Shown here one piece after another: positions 54,755 to 63,773 of a stretch of 64,000 nt of DNA; within the stretch, counting starts at the first letter, position 1, and each line of letters begins with the position of its first letter. Under the pieces are notes generated by a model. It was not told the origin of the DNA and made no database searches. It worked only from the letters and a program-made list of their open reading frames with translations. Both the position numbers and the translations under genes were made by a program. The stretch is from Novosphingobium umbonatum. Its GTDB lineage: Bacteria; Pseudomonadota; Alphaproteobacteria; Sphingomonadales; Sphingomonadaceae. The DNA lies in the NCBI RefSeq assembly GCF_004005905.1, contig NZ_SACO01000001.1, positions 62,001-126,000 on the forward strand, given 5' to 3'.

Positions 54755-56409
54755 TGTATCTTTACGACCAATATGATCAGGCGATGGTGGATGCCCGCGT
54801 CGCCGAATTCCGCGACCAGACCCGCCGCCGCATCGAAGGCACGCTGAGCGAAGAGAAATTCCGCCCCCTGCGCCTGCAGAACGGCCTCTATCTCCAGCTC
54901 CACGCCTATATGCTGCGCGTGGCCGTGCCCTATGGCACTTTGTCAGGCGCGCAGATGAAGATGCTGGGCGATATTGCGGACAAGTATGACCGCGGTTACG
55001 GCCATTTCACCACCCGCCAGAACATCCAGTATAACTGGATCAAGCTGGAAGACACGCCCGACCTGCTGGCCGATCTGGCCAGTGTGGAAATGCATGCGAT
55101 CCAGACCTCGGGCAATTGCATCCGCAATATCTCCTCCGACCAATATGCCGGTGCCGCCACCGACGAATTGATCGACCCGCGCCCCTATGCCGAATTGCTG
55201 CGCCAGTGGTCGAGCTTCCACCCCGAATTCCTCGCCCTGCCGCGCAAGTTCAAGATTTGCGTGATTGCCTCGGAAACCGACCGCGCCGCGATGCGCCTGC
55301 ATGATATCGGCATCCGCATTGTGAAGAATGATGCGGGCGAAATCGGCTGCGCTTTCTATGTGGGCGGCGGCATGGGCCGCACCCCGATCATCGCGCCGCT
55401 GGTGAAGGAATTTGTGCCGCTCGATCAGCTGATCACCTATTCCGAGGCCTGCCTTCGCGTCTACAACCGCTATGGCCGCCGCGACAACAAGTACAAGGCG
55501 CGTATCAAGATCCTCGTTCATGAACTGGGTCTGGAAGAATATCGCCGTCAGGTGGAGGAAGAATTCGCCCATCTGCAAACCTTGGCGATCGAACCGCCCT
55601 TGGCCGAGCTGGAGCGGATCAAGACCTATTTCGCCGATCCGGCTTTCGAAACCGGTCTGCCGGACGAGATCGACCTGTCCAACGCCAATTTCGCCAAGTG
55701 GGTGAAGGCCAATACCGCGCCGCATAAGGCCGCTGGCTATGCCATCGCCACCATCAGCCTGAAGGCGCTGACCCGTCAGGAAGATGGCAGCGTGAAGGCT
55801 GGCATCCCCGGCGATGCCACCGGCGAACAGATCCGCGTAATGGCCGATCTGGCCAAGCGCTACAGCTTTGACGAACTGCGCGTGACCCACACGCAGAACA
55901 TCGTGCTGCCCCATGTGCGCAAGGCCGACCTGTTTGCCCTGTGGCAGGCTCTGGTCGCAGCCGAACTGGCCACGCCCAATCTGGACGATGTGACCGACAT
56001 CATCGCCTGCCCCGGTCTGGACTATTGCACTTTGGCCAATGCCCGCTCGATCCCCGTCGCGCAGAAGGTGGCCGAACGCATGGCCCCCAAGGCAGAGGAA
56101 ATCGGCGAGCTGAAACTGAAGATTTCCGGCTGCATCAATGCTTGCGGCCACCACCATGCCGGCCACATCGGCATTCTGGGTGTCGACCGCAAGGGCGTGG
56201 AGAATTACCAGTTGCTGCTGGGTGGTTGCGAAGGCGCCGACACCTCGCTCGCCTCGATCGTCGGCCCCGGCTTCAACGAGGATGGCATTGTGGATGCGGT
56301 GGAAAAGGCCACCAATTTCTACCTTGCCCAGCGTCAGGAAGGCGAACGCTTCCTCGACACCTATCGCCGTCTTGGCATGGCACCTTTCAAGGAGGCGATC
56401 TATGGCTGA
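54754..56409 (+). CDS. cysI: Siroheme-dependent nitrite/sulfite reductase, CysI type
   Basis: The 551-residue enzyme reduces sulfite to sulfide with six electrons, using siroheme and a 4Fe-4S cluster. The cluster cysteines are in CPGLDYC (Cys419 and Cys425) and SGCINACGHHH (Cys460 and Cys464). The N-terminal half has YGHFTTRQNIQYNW and SGNCIRNISSDQ, which bind siroheme. A flavoprotein CysJ partner is absent, so ferredoxin or another donor is likely. It is coupled to DUF2849 upstream and overlaps the DUF934 gene downstream by eight bases. Confidence 0.95.
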   Translation: MYLYDQYDQAMVDARVAEFRDQTRRRIEGTLSEEKFRPLRLQNGLYLQLHAYMLRVAVPYGTLSGAQMKMLGDIADKYDRGYGHFTTRQNIQYNWIKLEDTPDLLADLASVEMHAIQTSGNCIRNISSDQYAGAATDELIDPRPYAELLRQWSSFHPEFLALPRKFKICVIASETDRAAMRLHDIGIRIVKNDAGEIGCAFYVGGGMGRTPIIAPLVKEFVPLDQLITYSEACLRVYNRYGRRDNKYKARIKILVHELGLEEYRRQVEEEFAHLQTLAIEPPLAELERIKTYFADPAFETGLPDEIDLSNANFAKWVKANTAPHKAAGYAIATISLKALTRQEDGSVKAGIPGDATGEQIRVMADLAKRYSFDELRVTHTQNIVLPHVRKADLFALWQALVAAELATPNLDDVTDIIACPGLDYCTLANARSIPVAQKVAERMAPKAEEIGELKLKISGCINACGHHHAGHIGILGVDRKGVENYQLLLGGCEGADTSLASIVGPGFNEDGIVDAVEKATNFYLAQRQEGERFLDTYRRLGMAPFKEAIYG

Positions 56410-56836
56410 TCCCCAGATCCTGCTGCGTGATGGCCCTGCGGCCACTGCCCCCACCGTATCGCTCGACGCCTTTGCCGCCGACACCAACGCCACCGCCGTG
56501 GTGATCCAGCCCGGCGAGGACGCCCGCGTCCTGTTGGCCCATCTGGACCGTCTGGCGCTGGTGGAAGTGACCTTCCCCGCCTTTACCGATGGCCGTGGTT
56601 TCTCCACCGCGCGCATCCTGCGCGAGGCTGGTTATAAGGGCGAATTGCGCGCCAGCGGCGATATTGGCGTGGACATGCTGACCCATCTGCAGCGCTGCGG
56701 CTTTGACGCCATCGCGCCCAAGGATGTGCTGGACGCCGATCAAATCAAGACCGCGCTGGCCACCTGGCCCCAGGTCTATCAGGCGACGGTCGTGGATGGG
56801 CGCAAGCCGATCTGGGCCCTGCGGCACGGACAGTAA
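56402..56836 (+). CDS. DUF934 protein, sulfite-reductase companion
   Basis: The 144-residue protein contains the DUF934 pattern VEVTFPAFTDGRGFSTARILRE, then GELRASGDIGVDMLTHLQRCGFDA. It is nearly always encoded directly after ferredoxin-type cysI and may help deliver electrons or assemble the enzyme. This is not settled. ATG at 56402 overlaps the end of cysI, and cysH follows after five bases. Confidence 0.9.
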   Translation: MADPQILLRDGPAATAPTVSLDAFAADTNATAVVIQPGEDARVLLAHLDRLALVEVTFPAFTDGRGFSTARILREAGYKGELRASGDIGVDMLTHLQRCGFDAIAPKDVLDADQIKTALATWPQVYQATVVDGRKPIWALRHGQ

Positions 56837-56841
56837 GTAAA

Positions 56842-57651
56842 ATGAGCCAGCCACGCTATAAAGACGTGATCGACACTTCTGCCCGTTTCACGGCCGAGGA
56901 TGTCGCCGCACTGAACCAACGCTTTGCCGAGGCCAGCACGCAGGACTTGCTGCTGGCCGTGGCCAAGGAAGGCGTGGCTGGCCGTTTTGCGGTCGTATCC
57001 AGCTTTGGCGCGGAAAGCGCGGTGCTGCTGCATCTGGTGGCGCAGATCGCGCCGGAAACGCCGGTGCTGTTTCTGGATACGGGCAAGCATTTCGCCGAAA
57101 CTCTGGCCTATCGTGATACATTGGTGGCGCAGCTGGGCCTGACGGGGCTGGTGAACCTTACCCCCGATGCGCAAGTTCTGGCCAAGCGCGACGAGGCGGG
57201 ACTGCGCTGGTCCTATGACCCCGATGGTTGCTGCGAGATCCGCAAGGTGGCGCCTTTGGCCGCCGCCATGCAGGGTTTTGACAGTGCGATCACCGGCCGC
57301 AAAGGCTTTCAGGCGGCCACCCGCGCTGGCCTGCCCCGCTTTGAGCTGGACACCAGCGATGCGCTGGGCCGGATCAAGGTCAACCCGCTGATCGATTGGG
57401 ACGCTGCCGCTCTGGCCGCCTATTTCGCCGAGCATGACCTGCCCGCGCACCCCTTGGTAGCGCAGGGCTATCCTTCCATCGGCTGCTCACCCTGCACCAG
57501 CAAGGTGGCCGAAGGCGAAGACCCCCGTTCGGGCCGCTGGCGCGGTTGGGACAAGACCGAATGCGGCATCCACGTGTCCGACGCCAGCAGCGTCAGCAGC
57601 GTGATCCCGCCCAAGGGTGATCTACCGCCCGATTACGAGCCGGTGTTTTAA
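56842..57651 (+). CDS. cysH: Assimilatory APS/PAPS reductase
   Basis: The 269-residue enzyme reduces activated sulfate to sulfite with thioredoxin. It has the P-loop-like FAVVSSFGAESAVLLHL and FLDTGKHF. Four cysteines that bind a 4Fe-4S cluster are present (Cys130-Cys131, Cys215 and Cys218), with the catalytic Cys241 in ECGIH. This cluster marks the type that uses adenosine phosphosulfate rather than PAPS. It ends the sulfite operon, placing two steps of sulfate assimilation together. The next gene converges with a one-base gap. Confidence 0.95.
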   Translation: MSQPRYKDVIDTSARFTAEDVAALNQRFAEASTQDLLLAVAKEGVAGRFAVVSSFGAESAVLLHLVAQIAPETPVLFLDTGKHFAETLAYRDTLVAQLGLTGLVNLTPDAQVLAKRDEAGLRWSYDPDGCCEIRKVAPLAAAMQGFDSAITGRKGFQAATRAGLPRFELDTSDALGRIKVNPLIDWDAAALAAYFAEHDLPAHPLVAQGYPSIGCSPCTSKVAEGEDPRSGRWRGWDKTECGIHVSDASSVSSVIPPKGDLPPDYEPVF

Positions 57652-57652
57652 A

Positions 57653-58585
57653 CTACAGCCAGCCCTCGCGGCGATACCATTCCGCGGTCGCCGCCAGCCC
57701 GCTGCGGGTTTCCACCTGCGGCTGCCACAGCGCCTTGGGCGGCGCGGCGCTCTCGCTGACCACCCAGTCGGGATGTGTCATATAGCCCACACGGTCTGCC
57801 GTCAGCTTAGCCTTGGCCCCGCGCAGCAAACCATCCACCTTCGCGCCAAAGCGCAAGGCCCAGGCGGGTAGCCCCAGCACCAGCGGCCTTTTGCCCAGCC
57901 CTGCGCCGATCGCCCGCGCCATATCCTCATGCGCCCAGCCATAGGCCATGCCATCGTCGGGCTCAAAACAATGGCCGGTTACATCCTCGCTGGCCGGAAT
58001 CAAGGCCAGCAACAGCCGCGCCAAATCCTCGACATGGATCATGCTGGCCCGCCCGCCCGCAGGCACCGGCACCACGCCCCATTTGGCCGCGCGGAACAGT
58101 TCAAACATTTCCCGATCGCGCGGGCCATAGATGGCCGGAGGGCGCACGATGGTCCAGTCCAGCCCGCTGGCCTTGACCAAGCCCTCGGCCCGCGCCTTGG
58201 ATGCGCCATAGCGTGACAGCTCCGGCTCCCGCGCCGAGAGCGAGGAGACGAAGATAAAACGCGGCACGCCAGCTGAGCGGGCCGCCTCGATCACATTGAG
58301 CGTGCCTTCGACATTGGCGCGGTCGAAATCATCGGGGTCATGGGCATTGACCACACCGGCGACATGGATGACCACTTCGGCGCCTTCGACCATGGCGCGC
58401 AAGGCCTGCCGGTCGCCCAGATCGCCGCGCACCCAGTCCAGTCCTGCGCGTTCACCGGAAGGGTTGCGGGCCAGCCCACGCACCTGCATCCCCTCGCCCA
58501 GTGCCAGATCCAGCAATGTTTGCCCGACAAACCCCGTGCCGCCGGTAAGAGCCACCAGCGGCGCATCCAATTTCACCAAATTCAC
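57653..58585 (-). CDS. NAD-dependent epimerase/dehydratase-like SDR
   Basis: The 310-residue extended SDR has the nucleotide motif LTGGTGFVGQTLLDLAL, then VIHVAGVVNAHDPDDF, a VSSLSAREPELSRYGASKA segment with the catalytic Tyr and Lys, and RPPAIYGPRDREMFELF. It might act on sugars, lipids or quinone-linked substrates; no motif gives more. The start is GTG at 58585, which overlaps the proB stop as GTGA and places the glycine motif a few residues from the N terminus. That makes it the second gene of a proB operon, an uncommon partner. Confidence 0.88.
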   Translation of the reverse strand: MNLVKLDAPLVALTGGTGFVGQTLLDLALGEGMQVRGLARNPSGERAGLDWVRGDLGDRQALRAMVEGAEVVIHVAGVVNAHDPDDFDRANVEGTLNVIEAARSAGVPRFIFVSSLSAREPELSRYGASKARAEGLVKASGLDWTIVRPPAIYGPRDREMFELFRAAKWGVVPVPAGGRASMIHVEDLARLLLALIPASEDVTGHCFEPDDGMAYGWAHEDMARAIGAGLGKRPLVLGLPAWALRFGAKVDGLLRGAKAKLTADRVGYMTHPDWVVSESAAPPKALWQPQVETRSGLAATAEWYRREGWL

Positions 58586-59712
58586 ACCATCACCAATTGA
58601 TCGCGATGCACCACCGCCGAACGCGGGGCATAGCTCAGGATCTCTGCGTGGTCGGCCGATTGCCGCCCCATCAGCGCGGCACATTCGGCCGCATCATATT
58701 CCGACAGGCCATGGGCCAACACCTGCCCCGAAGCATCGCGGATCGCCACCGCATCGCCACGGCTGAAACTGCCTTCGACCGCAGTGATGCCGGCGGCCAG
58801 CAGGCTGGCGCCCTGCGCAAGGGCACGCGCCGCACCAGCGTCCACCACCAAGCCCCCCTTGAGGCGCATACGCCCGCCCAGCCAAGCCTTGCGCGCCTGT
58901 TTACGCCCGCGCGGCAGGAACAGCGTTCCCACCCCGCCAAACACACGCGCCAGCGGTTGATCCTGCGTGCCATTGCCGATCACCAGCGCGATGCCCGCCA
59001 TTTCGGCAATTTCCACCGCCTGCAGCTTGGAAATCATGCCCCCGCTGCCCATGCCAGAACCCGATACCGGCGAGGCCATGGCGCGGATTTCCGGCGTGAT
59101 GCCATGCACCACCGGCAGCAGCTTGGCCCCTTCCTCAGAAGGATGGCGATCATAGAGCCCATCCACGTCCGACAGCAACAACACCACATCAGCCCGCGCC
59201 GCCTGCGCCACACGCGCGGCAAGGCGGTCATTGTCGCCAAAGCGGATTTCCTGCGTGGCAACCGAATCATTCTCGTTGATCACCGGCACCGCGCCCGCAT
59301 CCAGCAAGCGGCCCAAAGTAGCCGTAGCGTTCAAATAGCGACGGCGGTCTTCCAGATCTTCCAGCGTCAACAGCAATTGCGCCGCCGTCAGCCCGTGCTG
59401 CCCCAGCAATTCCGCCCAAAGGCCCGACAGCGCGATCTGCCCCACGGCGGCGGCGGCCTGCGCATCGGCCAGACTACCGCGCCCGCCCTTTTCCAGCCCC
59501 AAACGCCGCGCGCCCAAAGCAATCGCGCCGGAGGAAACCACAATCACATCCTGCCCGCGCTGCTTGGCGGCGGCAATTTCGGCCACCAGCGCCTCCAGCC
59601 AAGCGCGGCGTGCGCCCGCCTTGTCCACCAACAGCGCCGATCCGACCTTGATGACCAGACGGGGCGTTTGCGCGGCATTCGCCAGATCGGAAAGGGAAGT
59701 GATATTAGGCAT
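58582..59712 (-). CDS. proB: Glutamate 5-kinase with PUA domain
   Basis: The 376-residue enzyme phosphorylates glutamate in the first step of proline synthesis. The kinase domain shows VIKVGSALLV, VIVVSSGAIALGARRL, INENDSVATQEIRFGDND and LLLSDVDGLYDRHP. A C-terminal PUA domain (about residues 285-376) includes LAQGASLLAAGITAVEG and FSRGDAVAIRDA. proC for the last step lies 4 kb away on the same strand; proA is not in the window. The ribosome site is weak. Confidence 0.95.
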   Translation of the reverse strand: MPNITSLSDLANAAQTPRLVIKVGSALLVDKAGARRAWLEALVAEIAAAKQRGQDVIVVSSGAIALGARRLGLEKGGRGSLADAQAAAAVGQIALSGLWAELLGQHGLTAAQLLLTLEDLEDRRRYLNATATLGRLLDAGAVPVINENDSVATQEIRFGDNDRLAARVAQAARADVVLLLSDVDGLYDRHPSEEGAKLLPVVHGITPEIRAMASPVSGSGMGSGGMISKLQAVEIAEMAGIALVIGNGTQDQPLARVFGGVGTLFLPRGRKQARKAWLGGRMRLKGGLVVDAGAARALAQGASLLAAGITAVEGSFSRGDAVAIRDASGQVLAHGLSEYDAAECAALMGRQSADHAEILSYAPRSAVVHRDQLVMV

Positions 59713-59793
59713 GGGTGGCCGCTTAAGCTAAAGGAGCGGAAGGGGAAAGGGCAGGATCACCCTTTGCGCCGAAACGTGCCTCTTGGGAGATTG

Positions 59794-59822
59794 ACGGGGC
59801 GGCCCATAGTTCGCCGCCCCGT
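59794..59822 (-). terminator. Possible terminator between obg and proB
   Basis: A perfect nine-base GC-rich stem (ACGGGGCGG with CCGCCCCGT) and an 11-base loop lies nine bases after the obg stop. No thymine run follows on the minus strand, so termination efficiency is doubtful. Confidence 0.4.
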
Positions 59823-59830
59823 GCAAGGGT

Positions 59831-60907
59831 TCAGCCCAAAGGCGACCAGGGCGTATCGTCTTCTTCTTCCTGCTCACCGGCAGGGCGTTCGGTGACCGTG
59901 GCGGCGGGCAGATGGGCCACCACTGCATCCATCAACTTGTCGATACCATAGCCGCTGACGCCGGAAATGGCGAAAACCTCGTCCGCGCCTGCGTCCAGCA
60001 ATTCCTCGCGATAGGCCTCGATCAATTCGGCATCGGCCTGATCGACCTTGTTGAGCACCACCAGACGCGGCTTGTCCTCAAGGCCGTTGCCATAGGCTTC
60101 CAGCTCTTCCTCGACGATTTCCAACGCCTCAACCGGCTCGACCACATTGCCGTCTTTATCGGTGCCCGCAATGTCGATCAGATGGATCAACACACGGCAA
60201 CGCTCGATATGGCCAAGGAAGCGGTCGCCAATGCCCGCGCCATCGGCGGCACCCGCGATCAGGCCGGGGATGTCGGCCAGCACAAATTCGCGCGCATGGT
60301 GGCGCACCACGCCCAATTGCGGGCGCAAAGTGGTGAAAGCATAGGCGCCCACCTTGGCCTTGGTGTTGCTCACCTGATTGATGAAGGTGCTCTTGCCCGC
60401 ATTGGGCAGGCCGACAAGACCAACGTCCGCCAGCAGCTTCAGACGGAGCCAGACATACATTTCCTCACCGGGCCAACCGGGGCCATGCTGGCGCGGGGCG
60501 CGGTTGGTGGAGGATTTGTAGCTGGCATTACCGCGACCGCCATCGCCGCCGCGCAGAAACACCTCGCGCTGGCCCGCCTCGGTCAGGTCGAGCAGCACGG
60601 TTTCGCGGTCATCGTCCAGAATCTGCGTGCCCACCGGCACCTTGATCACCAGATCTTCCGCGCTGGCGCCGGTGCGATTCTTGCCCATGCCGCCGCCGCC
60701 GCGCGCTGCCTTGAAATGCTGCGTATAGCGGAAGTCGATCAGCGTGTTCAGCCCCGCCACCGCTTCGAAAATAATATCGCCGCCCTTGCCGCCATCGCCG
60801 CCATCGGGGCCGCCATATTCGACATATTTTTCGCGGCGGAACGCCACGGCGCCGGGGCCGCCGCTGCCGGAACGGATATAGATTTTGGCTTGATCGAGAA
60901 AATGCAT
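59831..60907 (-). CDS. obgE: Obg/CgtA ribosome-assembly GTPase
   Basis: The 358-residue GTPase has the glycine-rich Obg domain (FLDQAKIYIRSGSGGPGAVAFRR, in parts, and YGGPDGGDGGKGGDI), the G-domain motifs GLPNAGKSTFI, DIPGLIAGA, NKVDQAD and a short acidic C-terminal tail. It helps mature the large ribosomal subunit and links growth to nutrient stress. ATG at 60907 begins directly at the Obg domain with GGACACGG upstream. An in-frame extension through the tRNA gene is not credible. The tRNA gene lies 141 bases upstream. Confidence 0.96.
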   Translation of the reverse strand: MHFLDQAKIYIRSGSGGPGAVAFRREKYVEYGGPDGGDGGKGGDIIFEAVAGLNTLIDFRYTQHFKAARGGGGMGKNRTGASAEDLVIKVPVGTQILDDDRETVLLDLTEAGQREVFLRGGDGGRGNASYKSSTNRAPRQHGPGWPGEEMYVWLRLKLLADVGLVGLPNAGKSTFINQVSNTKAKVGAYAFTTLRPQLGVVRHHAREFVLADIPGLIAGAADGAGIGDRFLGHIERCRVLIHLIDIAGTDKDGNVVEPVEALEIVEEELEAYGNGLEDKPRLVVLNKVDQADAELIEAYREELLDAGADEVFAISGVSGYGIDKLMDAVVAHLPAATVTERPAGEQEEEDDTPWSPLG

Positions 60908-61048
60908 GTTTATCCGTGTCCTGTGCGGCGGGGGCCAATATCCGCTGTGAACGCCCGCTATGATGCTCCAGAACCATGCCTCCCCGAAAGGGAAGCCCAT
61001 GCCAATGCGAAAAAACCCGTCAGGCTGGGCCGACGGGTCTTTCGCATC

Positions 61049-61124
<76 letters not shown>

Positions 61125-61149
61125 GTTCCAGTGCGAGTTGCAATCGGAT

Positions 61150-61164
61150 CATGGGAATCCCATG
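61150..61164. repeat. Perfect inverted repeat upstream of tRNA-Ala
   Basis: CATGGGA and TCCCATG are separated by one base, 25 bases before the 5' end of the tRNA. It could be a protein-binding site in the tRNA promoter region. A weaker CCTTAGCCT/AGGCTGAGG hairpin at 61187-61207 may end the lipoprotein transcript. Confidence 0.4.
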
Positions 61165-61257
61165 ACCTCGATCGCGAGAGGCGTTCCCTTAGCCTAGCAG
61201 GCTGAGGCAGGGAAGCCCCAAATTTACAGGGCGCGCAAATTTAGCCCGCCCCGCAAC

Positions 61258-61935
61258 TTATTGGGTAGACGTTACCCGCGCGCCATATTTGGCATCCCAT
61301 GCGGCCAGCTTGGCCTGATAAGCCTCATAATCGCGATAGAATTGTTCATAAACGCTGCCAAAAGTACCAAAGCTGCGCTGGGCAAAGGCGGGCAGATCCT
61401 TGGGCGCAATCAGCTTACTTTCCCGCGCCAGCACAAGGGCGGCATCGCAAAATTTGGGCTGGGTGGGCGGGAAAGCGAAGAAATTATAGACCTGCGTCAT
61501 ATAGGTCTCGCGCTCACGCAAGAATTTGGCGCCATGCAGCTTGCGAAAGGCGGTATCCACACCGGCATTGGCCTGCTTCAAGCCCTTGGCGTGGGTCTTG
61601 AGGAAAGCGCGATAGTGGTCGGCGATTTCCAGATGGGTGGGCGCGGTGCAGTTAAGCGCCGCAACATTGAAGGCCGAGCGGAAGTTCCAGATCAGCTGCT
61701 CACCGGTGGAATCGACCAGAATCGTGTGACGCATACCATCGGCGCCAACCGCAGGGATCTTCACATTGTCGGTTGCGCCAACGGGCGGCAGCGGACGCGG
61801 CTGCACCGGTTCGGGGGCAGGCGGCGGCGGGGGCGGGGGCGGCGGCGGAGCGATCACCGGCGGCGGCGCCTTCTCGCCGCAAGCGGCCAAAGCTGCCACG
61901 CTGGCCAGAACCCAGAATTTGCTCAACTTGCGCAT
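61258..61935 (-). CDS. Proline-rich lipoprotein of unknown function
   Basis: The 225-residue protein has a lipoprotein signal (WVLASVAALAAC, lipobox cysteine at residue 19), then GEKAPPP and a run of about ten prolines acting as a rigid spacer. The folded domain of about 165 residues is helical, with ALNCTAPTHLEIADHYRAFL and FRKLHGAKFLRERETYMTQVYNFFA as main blocks. The two internal cysteines could pair. No enzyme motif is seen. ATG at 61935 follows GAGG; another ATG is 12 bases upstream. It lies downstream of the Bax1-like gene but is separated from it by a terminator. Confidence 0.82.
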   Translation of the reverse strand: MRKLSKFWVLASVAALAACGEKAPPPVIAPPPPPPPPPPAPEPVQPRPLPPVGATDNVKIPAVGADGMRHTILVDSTGEQLIWNFRSAFNVAALNCTAPTHLEIADHYRAFLKTHAKGLKQANAGVDTAFRKLHGAKFLRERETYMTQVYNFFAFPPTQPKFCDAALVLARESKLIAPKDLPAFAQRSFGTFGSVYEQFYRDYEAYQAKLAAWDAKYGARVTSTQ

Positions 61936-61973
61936 GGTCAACCTCATTTCCTTTTATGGTCGGCCCTGTGCCA

Positions 61974-62008
61974 CAAAAAAAGCCGGAGTGCCAAGCGACA
62001 CTCCGGCT
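61974..62008 (-). terminator. Intrinsic terminator of the Bax1-like gene
   Basis: A perfect ten-base stem (AGCCGGAGTG with CACTCCGGCT) and an eight-base loop is followed on the minus strand by seven thymines. This is the clearest terminator in the window. Confidence 0.92.
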
Positions 62009-62076
62009 TCTGTCTTGTCTCGTCCGTCAGACCGGCGCGGATCGGTGGAAAACTCCTTGCCGCCCCGCGCTACCGC

Positions 62077-62823
62077 TTAATTGCGGCGGTCACCCAAGAA
62101 GCTAAGCAGGAACTGGAACAGGTTGATGAAGTCCAGATAGAGGTTCAGCGCGCCCATGATGGCCACACGTTCCTGCATCGAGGTGCCAGCCACATGCATG
62201 TAGGTGTTCTTCAATTGCTGCGTGTCATAAGCGGTCAGGCCCGCAAAGATGGCCACGCCCAGCAGCGAGATGGCAAAGCCCATACCCGGCATGGGGAAGA
62301 AAGCGTTGATCAGCATCGCGATGATCAGGCCAAACAGACCCATGGTCAGGAAACTGCCCATGCCCGACAGGCTCTTTTTCGTCGTATAGCCAACAAGGCT
62401 AAGGCCCGCGAAGGAACCGGCGGTGGCAAAGAAGGTCATGGCGATCGACGGGCCGGTGTAAACCAGCAGCAGCGAGGAGAGCGACAAGCCCATCGCCACG
62501 GCAAAGCCCCAGAAACAGGCCTGCAGCGTCGAGGTCTTCATGCGGTTGAGGCCAGCGCTCATCCCGAACACGAAAGCCAACGGGGCCAGCACGATCAGCC
62601 AGCGTAGCGGGGTGCGGAACACTTGCTCCGCCAGACCCGATTCCACAAAGCCCAGCGCCACAATGCCCGAAAGCAGCACGCCCGAAGCCATGTAATTATA
62701 GATCGAGAGCATATATTTGCGAAGGCCGGCGTCCAGCGCCGCGCCGCTCGCATAACCAGCATTCATCCTCGAAGACGCGCCAAAGCTCGTCTGCGACGGC
62801 TGGGGGTCATTCCAGATGGCCAT
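62077..62823 (-). CDS. Bax inhibitor-1/YccA family membrane protein
   Basis: The 248-residue protein has seven membrane segments and the family motif in the sixth and seventh (GVAIFAGLTAYDTQQLKNTY, ALNLYLDFINLFQFLLSFLG) with the paired aspartates of the pH-sensitive calcium leak. Family members in bacteria are calcium channels or FtsH-interacting regulators. ATG at 62823 has GGAG eight bases upstream. It is monocistronic with a strong terminator. Confidence 0.93.
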   Translation of the reverse strand: MAIWNDPQPSQTSFGASSRMNAGYASGAALDAGLRKYMLSIYNYMASGVLLSGIVALGFVESGLAEQVFRTPLRWLIVLAPLAFVFGMSAGLNRMKTSTLQACFWGFAVAMGLSLSSLLLVYTGPSIAMTFFATAGSFAGLSLVGYTTKKSLSGMGSFLTMGLFGLIIAMLINAFFPMPGMGFAISLLGVAIFAGLTAYDTQQLKNTYMHVAGTSMQERVAIMGALNLYLDFINLFQFLLSFLGDRRN

Positions 62824-62960
62824 TGCATTTACTCCATTCCGGCGGCGGCGGAAACTCCCGCGCCGCGCTACATCAGAATATCGGCAGGATGGGCCGGACT
62901 TCAAGTCGGAGCAAGCATAAAAAAGCGTAACAAATTGTGGCTGAATATCGCGCCGCAACT

Positions 62961-63770
62961 TTACGCTCTGGCGGCGCGCGCTTCTTGGCCCATTTCCACA
63001 TTGCGATCGCGCGATGCGGCCAAGGTGGCCAAAATCAGATCAGCCATAGCATTATCCGCATCCAGCACGTTCAGCCCAGCCTGAGTCGAACCACCCGGGC
63101 TGGCCACACGCCGCGCCAATTCACCGGGCGAATAGGGCGAAGCTGCCGCCAAAGCCGCCGCGCCATCCACCGTCGCCTGTGCCAGACGCAGGGATTGTGC
63201 AGGGTCCAGCCCAATCGCCGCGCCGCCCGTAGCCAGCGCATCGATGAAGCGATAGACAAAGGCCGGACCGCAGCCAGCCAAAGCCGTCACCGCGTCAAAC
63301 AGCTCCTCACCCACCCATTCGGGGGCACCCAAAGGCGCAAGGAAGTCAAACATGGCGTTACGCTGGGTCTCATCCAAGCCCTGCGCGACAACGCCCATCG
63401 GAGATTTGCCCACAGCCGCCGCCAGATTGGGCATCACGCGCACAATCCCCTTGGCCTGCGGGAAACGCGAAGCAAGACTGGCCAGTTCGACACCCGCCAG
63501 CATAGACAGCACCACCGTTTCTGCCCCCGCCAAAGCGGTGAGCAAACCGGCCACATCATCCAGCATCTGGGGTTTCACCCCCAGCACCATCACGTCGAAA
63601 ACCCGCCCCTGCGGCAAGCTGCGCAGCAGCTCCACGCCATCGGGCGCCGCTTCCAGCTTGGGGTCGACAATCGTGAAACGATCCGCCGCCATGCCCGAAC
63701 GCAGCCAACCCGCCAGCATCGCGCCGCCCATATTGCCGCAACCGATGAACAGAATCTTTTCAGGCCACAT
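62961..63770 (-). CDS. proC: Pyrroline-5-carboxylate reductase
   Basis: The 269-residue enzyme reduces pyrroline-5-carboxylate to proline with NADPH. It has the Rossmann motif LFIGCGNMGGAMLAGWL, VLGVKPQ, RVMPNLAAAVGKSP, TALAGCGPAFVYRFIDAL and the C-terminal signature VASPGGSTQAGLNVL. ATG at 63770 lies three bases after the ybjN stop, so they form an operon. Confidence 0.96.
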   Translation of the reverse strand: MWPEKILFIGCGNMGGAMLAGWLRSGMAADRFTIVDPKLEAAPDGVELLRSLPQGRVFDVMVLGVKPQMLDDVAGLLTALAGAETVVLSMLAGVELASLASRFPQAKGIVRVMPNLAAAVGKSPMGVVAQGLDETQRNAMFDFLAPLGAPEWVGEELFDAVTALAGCGPAFVYRFIDALATGGAAIGLDPAQSLRLAQATVDGAAALAAASPYSPGELARRVASPGGSTQAGLNVLDADNAMADLILATLAASRDRNVEMGQEARAARA

Positions 63771-63773
63771 GTC

